This document shows positions 32,116 through 39,024 of a DNA stretch of 43,431 nucleotides, one piece after another. The notes under the pieces are model-generated. The model worked only from the letters and a program-made list of their open reading frames with translations. It did not search any database and was not told the origin of the DNA. The number at the start of each line of letters is the position of its first letter. The first letter of the stretch is position 1. Source of the DNA: Sulfurovum sp. (GTDB lineage Bacteria; Campylobacterota; Campylobacteria; Campylobacterales; Sulfurovaceae); NCBI GenBank assembly GCA_024763175.1, contig JANTGA010000005.1, forward strand, positions 1-43,431, given 5' to 3'. Both the position numbers and the translations under genes were made by a program.

Positions 32116-33621
32116 TCACCGCTCACGATAGCGATCCACCAAAGTTTTCAGTACACTCTTGTCGATCACGATGCTTTTGTCTCCTCCTTTTTTGGCGTAG
32201 AGGTCGCGTACCATCGCTTCTACCTGGGGGTTATCGTTGGTGTGGGGGTAGAGGATCTTGAGGGCTTCGCTCTCTCTCATCGGGCTGATGCGTCTTTTCC
32301 ATTTCAGCAGCGGCAGGAGCTTGAGTGTGCCGAGTGTCAGGATGATGCCGCCGCCAAAGGCGAGTAGCAGCATCCAGGGATCAGCGGCGAAGGCGAAGGC
32401 TTCTGCTGCCTTAGGCTGCTCTGCCTGGACCGGCTCTGCTGATGAAGCTGCCCTTGCTGCGGGAGGCTCAGCTGCGTGAACGACGGTCGCTGCTGCTTTT
32501 CCTCCCTTGACAGTGATCTGATGGGCTTGTGTTTGCAGCGTTTTGACCTTGCCGCTCTTGTAGTCAAAGAGTGAAAAAGAGCGGGACGGTATCGTGAAGT
32601 TGTGGTCTGCGATGAAGACATACTTCTTCTCCCAACTACTGATCAGTTCTGCACCCGAGAGACGACTCTCTACTTTGGCATCGTCACTGTAGATCGTGAC
32701 ACCGTCGATATCATAGCTGGGTCCTTCGAACTCTTCGAGATTGCCCTCTCCGCTGATCGTGATCGTCAGGTTGACCGGTTTGTTGGCTTTGACTTTGACT
32801 GCATCGATCGTCTCTTTGAGTGTCAAGTCACCGACGAGATCAGTCTCTTCCGGTGCAGGCTTGACGTCGACATTGACACGACTGGAGACGATCTGACTCC
32901 AGACCGGCGTATCGAAAAAAGTACCGAAAAAATCATCCTTTCGGCGACCGCGCTCAGCGACCTTGGCTCTGGCGGGTTCGATCGTCAAGTTGCCTTCGTA
33001 CTTGGGCGTCAAAAGATAGCGCAGCTCATGAACCAGATAACCCCCCTTGTGGTAAGTTTTCTCCTCTCCGACCTCCTTGACAAAAAAATCTTTCACCTCC
33101 GGCTTCTGGTAGGCAACTTTCATCAAGTCTGATTGCCTGGATTCGTTGAAATAGACTGAAAGCAGGAGCGGCTCACCGACATAGACTGACTTCTTGTTCG
33201 TTACCATATCGAGACTGAACTTCCGGGATGTACCGGGCGTAGGAGCTGCTGCCTTGACTACCTTGATCTCGATGGGATCTGTCTTGAGTGTCTCACCGTC
33301 TACCTGAATCGAAAAGGCAGGAATAGTCATCGCCTTATTCGGCGTAAAGGTCACGATCTGTTTTTTGACATGCTCCTGTGTCATTTTGCCGTTGATCATC
33401 TTCATGGAGGATTGTGACATGTTGGAGACACCCTCGACAGGATAGCTTCCGACTCTGTCGATCACAGGAAACTGTACATTTGACCCTGATGCTTCCAGGG
33501 TCACCCTGACACTGTTGCCTTCAACGACATCAGTGTCATCAACTGTCGCTTTGACGCTTCCGGCAAAGAGCAGCACAACTGCAACTTGCCACAAGAGTAT
33601 TGTTTGCCATAATCGTTTCAC
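32116..33621 (-). CDS. batD: BatD family protein
   Basis: 501 aa; signal peptide, N-terminal VEGNSVRVTLEASGSNVQFPVI, C-terminal TM; last gene of the Bat operon. Confidence 0.88.
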   Translation of the reverse strand: MKRLWQTILLWQVAVVLLFAGSVKATVDDTDVVEGNSVRVTLEASGSNVQFPVIDRVGSYPVEGVSNMSQSSMKMINGKMTQEHVKKQIVTFTPNKAMTIPAFSIQVDGETLKTDPIEIKVVKAAAPTPGTSRKFSLDMVTNKKSVYVGEPLLLSVYFNESRQSDLMKVAYQKPEVKDFFVKEVGEEKTYHKGGYLVHELRYLLTPKYEGNLTIEPARAKVAERGRRKDDFFGTFFDTPVWSQIVSSRVNVDVKPAPEETDLVGDLTLKETIDAVKVKANKPVNLTITISGEGNLEEFEGPSYDIDGVTIYSDDAKVESRLSGAELISSWEKKYVFIADHNFTIPSRSFSLFDYKSGKVKTLQTQAHQITVKGGKAAATVVHAAEPPAARAASSAEPVQAEQPKAAEAFAFAADPWMLLLAFGGGIILTLGTLKLLPLLKWKRRISPMRESEALKILYPHTNDNPQVEAMVRDLYAKKGGDKSIVIDKSVLKTLVDRYRER

Positions 33622-33676
33622 TTTTTATCCTTTGTCTCTCTATCTTTCCAATGCTTCATTGGCTTTATCTCTCTTC

Positions 33677-34645
33677 TTACCATGGGTTGACCTCATTATC
33701 CCGTTTGGGTTTTTTAGCTTCTCCCGCCTGATACATCATCGAGGGAAGCTTTTTTTGATTGAGCTTTTTGAGCAGTCTGTTGAGCTCTTTCTGGGTCATT
33801 TGCTGCTCTTTGCTCATCTTTTGCTTTTTCTGCTCTGAACCGGCACTGCTTCCCTTCTCTTTTTGCTGATCTTTTTTCTCTCTCTGAGACTGCTGCTGAT
33901 CTTTTTGGCCTTTTTGATTTTTCTGCTGTTGCTTTTGCTGCTCGTTTTTCTTTTGATTGGGCTTCTGCTTCTGCTGATCTTTTTCACTTTTTTTCTGTTG
34001 ATTGGGCTTCTTTTGCTGATCTTTTTGATTTTGATCTTTTTTCTTTTGATTTTTTTGTTGCTTTTTCTGATCTTTTTGCTCTTTTTTCTTTTGATCCTTG
34101 TTTTGATCCTTGTTTTTCTGCTGATCTTTTTTCTTTTGGTCTTGTTTTTTCTGATTCTGTTTCTTTTGCTCTTGCTGCTTTTTCATCTTTTTGGCCAGCT
34201 CCAGGTTGTGACGGGTATCCTCGTCTTCTCTTTGTTTCAGTGCCTCCTCATACGCTTTGATCGCTTGATCGTATTTTTTTTCCTGGAAATAGCTGTTGCC
34301 TACATTGTGAAGCCGCTGCGTCTCATCGATTCCTTTGGCTCTCTTGTAGGCTTCGATCGCCTGATCGTATTTTTTGTCTTTATAGTAACTGTTTCCCAGA
34401 TCATAGTCGACTTCGGGAGACTTTTTGTTCAGCTTCTTCAGCAAGGCGGCACTCTTTTGGTACTGTTTTCCCTCATACGCTTTGTTGGCTTCATCGATCG
34501 TTTTGAAGTCCATCAGACCAGCATCTGCAAGAGTCAGCAGTGAGCAGTGAGCAGTGAGCAGCGTAAGCAAAAGATGTCGTTCCAAAAAGAAAAAAAATGC
34601 CGATCTCCTCCCTCGGACTCTTGATTTTGAATTTCGAACTTTCAT
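33677..34645 (-). CDS. TPR protein of the Bat operon with K/Q/D-rich low-complexity tail
   Basis: 322 aa; GLMDFKTIDEANKAYEGKQYQKSA and TPR units NSYYKDKKYDQAIEAYKRA / NSYFQEKKYDQAIKAYEEA, then a long KKDQQKN-type tract. GGAGGAG RBS and ATGA overlap with the upstream VWA gene. Confidence 0.88.
   Translation of the reverse strand: MKVRNSKSRVRGRRSAFFFFLERHLLLTLLTAHCSLLTLADAGLMDFKTIDEANKAYEGKQYQKSAALLKKLNKKSPEVDYDLGNSYYKDKKYDQAIEAYKRAKGIDETQRLHNVGNSYFQEKKYDQAIKAYEEALKQREDEDTRHNLELAKKMKKQQEQKKQNQKKQDQKKKDQQKNKDQNKDQKKKEQKDQKKQQKNQKKKDQNQKDQQKKPNQQKKSEKDQQKQKPNQKKNEQQKQQQKNQKGQKDQQQSQREKKDQQKEKGSSAGSEQKKQKMSKEQQMTQKELNRLLKKLNQKKLPSMMYQAGEAKKPKRDNEVNPW
34534..34561. repeat. heptanucleotide tandem repeat TGAGCAG (3 perfect copies plus 1 variant)
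   Basis: Plus strand tcagcag-tgagcag-tgagcag-tgagcag, inside the signal-peptide coding region of the Bat TPR gene. Confidence 0.9.
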
Positions 34646-35661
34646 TTTTCTCCTCCATCCGCAATGATTTGCTTCTCTTGTTTCTCTCTTCTTGGCATCG
34701 AAGCAAAGGCTATCAAGAGCAGTATGATCCCCCCGCCCAGCGGATAGTAGAAGAGCTCGACGCGGTCTTTGATCTTGACGGCGGCCTGTTGTGTCGCCTT
34801 GTGCCCGGATCGGATCGTAGATACCAGCTGATCGATATCCTCCCGTCCATTACTCGCGACGACATACGCGCCGCCTGTCTCCAGGGCGATTTTTCCCAAT
34901 GCATCGTTGCGCTGGCTGATCGCGATCGTTCCATCTTTTTTTGCCAGGGGTTTGCCGTTGGCATCCAGGACCGGAGCACCCTTCTCTGTGCCGACGAGGA
35001 CAACATAGAGTTCGATACCGCTCTCTTTCATCTCCTCGGCAAAGCCCGCAAGTGCCTCCTTATCGCCGCCATCACTGAAAACGATCATCATTTTTGGCTT
35101 CTTCTCTTCAAGCATCTTTGCTGACAGAGACCCTAGTGCCGAAAAGTCCGTCGATCCCATGTTGATGTATTGATCATTGACACGTTCAACGATCATCTTG
35201 AGTGTCTCCTTATCGCTGCTGAAGGGGGCCAGCACGAAGGAGACATGGGCGAATGCCACTACAGCGATCTCATCACTGGGCATCTCATCAAAGAGTGTCG
35301 TCATCTTCTTTTTGGCGAACTCTAGCCTGCTGGGATAGTCATCCTTGCTTCGCATCGACCCGGAGATATCCAGTGCCGTCAACAGACTCAACCCCTTCAC
35401 CTCTACCAGTTTATCAGCCTTCTCGACCACCGGTCTGGCGATCGCGACGATCATCAAAAAGAGAGCAGCAAAGATAAGGATGTTACGCACAACCATCGGA
35501 ACAGCATCGCTGCCTGCACTGAGTCTCTCCAGTACTTTCTCATCAAAGAGCCTCGAAATGCGGTCTTTGTTTGTCGAGATAAGCAGTGCGAAGATGACAA
35601 AAGGAATCACCAATCCCCAGAAAAGATAGGGATGCACAAAAAGAATACTATGCATCATCAA
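34642..35661 (-). CDS. VWA domain protein (BatB-like)
   Basis: 339 aa; TM helices and MIDAS LDISGSMRSKDDYPSRLEFAKKK; IVFSDGGDKEA. Confidence 0.9.
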   Translation of the reverse strand: MMMHSILFVHPYLFWGLVIPFVIFALLISTNKDRISRLFDEKVLERLSAGSDAVPMVVRNILIFAALFLMIVAIARPVVEKADKLVEVKGLSLLTALDISGSMRSKDDYPSRLEFAKKKMTTLFDEMPSDEIAVVAFAHVSFVLAPFSSDKETLKMIVERVNDQYINMGSTDFSALGSLSAKMLEEKKPKMMIVFSDGGDKEALAGFAEEMKESGIELYVVLVGTEKGAPVLDANGKPLAKKDGTIAISQRNDALGKIALETGGAYVVASNGREDIDQLVSTIRSGHKATQQAAVKIKDRVELFYYPLGGGIILLLIAFASMPRREKQEKQIIADGGEK

Positions 35662-36578
35662 GCTCCTCTCGCATTTCTAAAGTAGACAAAGAACAGCAGC
35701 GCCAAAATCGCCAGAAACAGTGGGTAGATATAGAGATAGGTGTGCTGCACAACCTTCTTGTCATTGAGTTGACTCGCCTCAAGCTTATCGATCTCCCGAT
35801 AAATCTCAGTGAGCATCTCACTGTTATGAGCACCATAGGCTCTCCCTTTCCCTGCATCGGCCAAAGCCTGCAGATAGCGCCCATTGTAGTCGCGAGGACT
35901 CCCTATTCCGATCGTATAGAGTTTGACATCACTTTTGGCGACGATATTTTTGATATCTTCGAAAGCGACTTTGCTCATATTGTCCCGGCCATCCGTCAGC
36001 AGGATAGCAATCTTGGATTTGGCCTTGCTTTTACTCAGCATTCCGTAGGTCTGTACCAGGGCATCGTTGATCGCGGTGCGCTTCCCGGCGATACCCAGCT
36101 GCTGATATGCTACGATATCTTTGAGAAACTTCTTCTCGAATGTCAAAGGCGACGCGATGAAAGCAACATCCGCGAAGGTCACAACACCGATACGGTCATT
36201 TGACCGCTTATCGATAAAGTCATTGACCACCTCTTTGACCACATCAAATTTGTTTTTTCTGATATCATTGGGGTCAAAGCCTCTTTGCCGCATCGAATCA
36301 CTCGCATCAATCACCAGGACGATATCGCGCCCCTCTTTGTGACTGTTTTGATACTCTTTTGTCAAGACGGGAGAAGCCAATGCCACCACGGCGCCCACGA
36401 TGCCTATCCACTTGAGCCACAGCAGAAGGGAACTCTTTTTTGCACCGCCCTGGAGAAGCAGTCTCTCGATATGGGGAAAATAGATCGCTCTGCTCCGCTC
36501 CCGGCAATATCTCGCACAGAGCAGAAAAAGCAGAATGATCCCCAATAGATACGGATATTCAAAACTAAACTGACTCAT
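35658..36578 (-). CDS. batA: VWA domain protein (BatA-like)
   Basis: 306 aa; MIDAS VIDASDSMRQRGFDPND; ILLTDGRDNMS; overlaps the neighbouring VWA gene. Confidence 0.92.
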   Translation of the reverse strand: MSQFSFEYPYLLGIILLFLLCARYCRERSRAIYFPHIERLLLQGGAKKSSLLLWLKWIGIVGAVVALASPVLTKEYQNSHKEGRDIVLVIDASDSMRQRGFDPNDIRKNKFDVVKEVVNDFIDKRSNDRIGVVTFADVAFIASPLTFEKKFLKDIVAYQQLGIAGKRTAINDALVQTYGMLSKSKAKSKIAILLTDGRDNMSKVAFEDIKNIVAKSDVKLYTIGIGSPRDYNGRYLQALADAGKGRAYGAHNSEMLTEIYREIDKLEASQLNDKKVVQHTYLYIYPLFLAILALLFFVYFRNARGA

Positions 36579-36981
36579 CGGCTACCTGCACATAGAGATT
36601 GAATTGGTTAAGCGTTTCTTCATCGACATGCGCCACCTCTTTTTTATATTTGTATTTTTCCAGGAGAGGCTCCAGCTGCTCGAAAAGCTCCCTTCTCCTC
36701 TCATCGGTCGCCAGCAATCTGGCATATTTTGTCGCTGTATAGGCACTGGCCTTGGGATCGACCCAATTGATCGCGTGCAGCTGCTCCAGGTACTTTTTGG
36801 CGAGATTGGCCTTGCGATGCTCCAGATACTTTCTGACTGCAAAAAACAGGATCGCTGCCAAGAGCACGACTCCGAAAATGATCAACCCCCAGAACAGATA
36901 AAAACTGCTGTCGGGTATCTCCAGCAGCGGCTTGATGTCTCGCAACTGCTCTACGCCACTTGCTGTCTGTTGACTATGCAT
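36565..36981 (-). CDS. small single-TM protein of the Bat/MoxR operon (DUF4381-like)
   Basis: 138 aa; LLEIPDSSFYLFWGLIIFGVVLLAAILFFAVRKYLEHRKANLAKKYLEQL; located between the DUF58 and VWA genes. Confidence 0.75.
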   Translation of the reverse strand: MHSQQTASGVEQLRDIKPLLEIPDSSFYLFWGLIIFGVVLLAAILFFAVRKYLEHRKANLAKKYLEQLHAINWVDPKASAYTATKYARLLATDERRRELFEQLEPLLEKYKYKKEVAHVDEETLNQFNLYVQVADESV

Positions 36982-37000
36982 TGTTTTTTCCTCTCATCTC

Positions 37001-37828
37001 TTATCTCATTCTCGTGAACAGTTTCAGATAGGGATCTTCATCGGTATAGATTTTGGCAAAACGGATACCGTTTTTTCTGAACTGTTTATAGAGCTTGTCA
37101 TCATTCTCATAGAGTGCCCGCCTGTATCGCTTCACTGTGCCACCGTCAATATTGCCCTCGAAGCTCTTAGCGCTTTCCATATCGATCAGCCTCAGGTAGC
37201 CCAGCTCTCCGGGATCTTCTTCGAATCGGTCCCGTACAACAACAGCAAACACATCGTGTTTTTTACTCAAAAGTTTGAGATCGATCTCGCCGATAAAGTC
37301 GGAAACAATAAAAACCAGCGAACGCTTTTTGACCCTGTTGAAAAGCGTATCGACGAAGCCCTCGAAATCTCCCTCTTTTCCGATCGAGCTGAAGTTCATC
37401 AAAGACTCCACAGCCTTATGGACAGAGAAGATCTTCTTGGTTGGCTTGCTCTTTTCGTAGAGTCGGTCCGCATAGATCATATGAGAGAAGAGATCGGCAT
37501 TTTTGACAGCCGAAAACCCCAGGATCGAGACGATCTCCGCGATCACTTCACTCTTCTGTCTGACGGTGCCAAAATAGACTGAACCATTCATCATACTGGC
37601 TACGACGACATTGAGCTCCCGCTCCTCTTTGTAGATCTTGACAAAAGGCTTGCTCAACTTGGCTGTCGTCTTCCAGTCGATCTTTCGCACATCATCGCCA
37701 TAAATATACTCCCGAAGTTCGGAAAACTCGAACCCCTGACCATTGAAAATCGAAGCATTGTTTCCCAACATATCGCCGAAAACCTGTTTTCTGCTTTTGA
37801 GAATAATCTTTTTGCTTGCTGTATTCAC
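37001..37828 (-). CDS. DUF58 domain protein
   Basis: 275 aa; GQGFEFSELREYIYGDDVRKIDWKTTAKLSKPFVKIYKEERELNV, the canonical DUF58 motif. Confidence 0.95.
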   Translation of the reverse strand: MNTASKKIILKSRKQVFGDMLGNNASIFNGQGFEFSELREYIYGDDVRKIDWKTTAKLSKPFVKIYKEERELNVVVASMMNGSVYFGTVRQKSEVIAEIVSILGFSAVKNADLFSHMIYADRLYEKSKPTKKIFSVHKAVESLMNFSSIGKEGDFEGFVDTLFNRVKKRSLVFIVSDFIGEIDLKLLSKKHDVFAVVVRDRFEEDPGELGYLRLIDMESAKSFEGNIDGGTVKRYRRALYENDDKLYKQFRKNGIRFAKIYTDEDPYLKLFTRMR

Positions 37829-37837
37829 TATCGTATC

Positions 37838-38785
37838 CTATGGAATCGGAACTGCTGCCAGCACTTTCTCGATGATATAATCCTGCGTGATCCCTTCCGC
37901 TTCTGCTTCGTAGCTCAGGATAATCCTGTGGCGCAAAATCTCCTTGGCGATGTAGGCGATCTCGATCGGCGAAACATAGTCCTGCCCCTTGAGATAGGCG
38001 ATCGCACGGGAAGCTTTGTACATATCGATACTCGCACGCGGTGATGCGCCATACTCGATATAATTCTCCAGCTCTTCAAGTCCGAAGAGTTTGGGGTCTC
38101 GGGTCGCAAAAACCAGTTCGACAATATACGCTTCAATCTCTTTGTCGAGGTGAACAGCCATCGCCTCTGTACGAATCTGCTCAAGATCCTCCAGTGTCGC
38201 AACTTGGCTGATCGTATCGAATGTGTCATTGGCAACCCGTCTGGCGATCTCCAGCTCCTCCTCCTTGGTATTGTAGCCTACCACAACCTTCATCATAAAT
38301 CGGTCGAGCTGTGCCTCAGGAAGCTCGTATGCTCCCTCCTGCTCGACAGGGTTCTGCGTCGCCATAACCAAAAAGGGCAGATCGATCTGAAAACTCTCAT
38401 CCCCAATCGTCACCTGGCGCTCCTGCATCACCTCCAGCAGTGCCGACTGCACCTTGGCCGGTGCACGATTGATCTCATCAGCGAGCAGCAGATTGGTAAA
38501 AACCGGCCCTTTTTTGATCTTGAATGTGTTGTTGGTCGGATCATAGATCTCGGTTCCGATGATATCAGAGGGGAGTAGATCCGGTGTGAACTGCACTCTC
38601 TTGAACTGCAGCCCCAGGCTCCTGGCCAGCGCATTGACCGTCGTGGTCTTCGCCAGACCCGGCACTCCTTCGAGCAGGATATGTCCTCGACACAAAAGAC
38701 CTGCGAGCAATCCTTCGACCATCTTCTCCTGTCCGACAACGATTTTACCCACTTCTTTTTTGATCGCCTCGATGATTTGACTCAC
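37838..38785 (-). CDS. MoxR family AAA+ ATPase
   Basis: 315 aa; HILLEGVPGLAKTTTVNALAR, LLADEINRAPAKVQSALLEVMQERQVT, ATQNPVEQEGAYELPEAQLDRF. Confidence 0.97.
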   Translation of the reverse strand: MSQIIEAIKKEVGKIVVGQEKMVEGLLAGLLCRGHILLEGVPGLAKTTTVNALARSLGLQFKRVQFTPDLLPSDIIGTEIYDPTNNTFKIKKGPVFTNLLLADEINRAPAKVQSALLEVMQERQVTIGDESFQIDLPFLVMATQNPVEQEGAYELPEAQLDRFMMKVVVGYNTKEEELEIARRVANDTFDTISQVATLEDLEQIRTEAMAVHLDKEIEAYIVELVFATRDPKLFGLEELENYIEYGASPRASIDMYKASRAIAYLKGQDYVSPIEIAYIAKEILRHRIILSYEAEAEGITQDYIIEKVLAAVPIP

Positions 38786-38915
38786 TTATTTCTCCTTCTT
38801 AACGATCCACCATTGGGATCTTTAAATTTTGCTTATAGTACATCACATAGATTAATAAATGATTAACAAAAGCAAAATTCTTTAGTTAATATGACTAAAC
38901 TTTCATAATGTACTT

Positions 38916-38927
38916 AACTATATAGTT
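38916..38927. promoter_or_regulatory. perfect 12-bp palindrome in the moxR/wzz divergent region
   Basis: AACTATATAGTT; a second dyad TTTAGT-N7-ACTAAA lies at 38881-38899. Confidence 0.35.
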
Positions 38928-39024
38928 CAAAGTGCAATAGCATATAAATTTCTCATAGTCGACTCTTTAATCGAGAAGATTGTAAAATAATTCATATCTA
39001 TATCCAATCGTAAGGCAATACACT

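Noticed and set aside
33863-34543. 226-aa plus-strand ORF rich in Leu/Phe/Ile (MLIFFLSLRLLLIFLAFLIFLLLL...)
   Set aside because: Exact antisense of the K/Q/D-rich tract of the TPR gene; AAG/CAG-type codons read backwards give Leu/Phe codons. Artifact.
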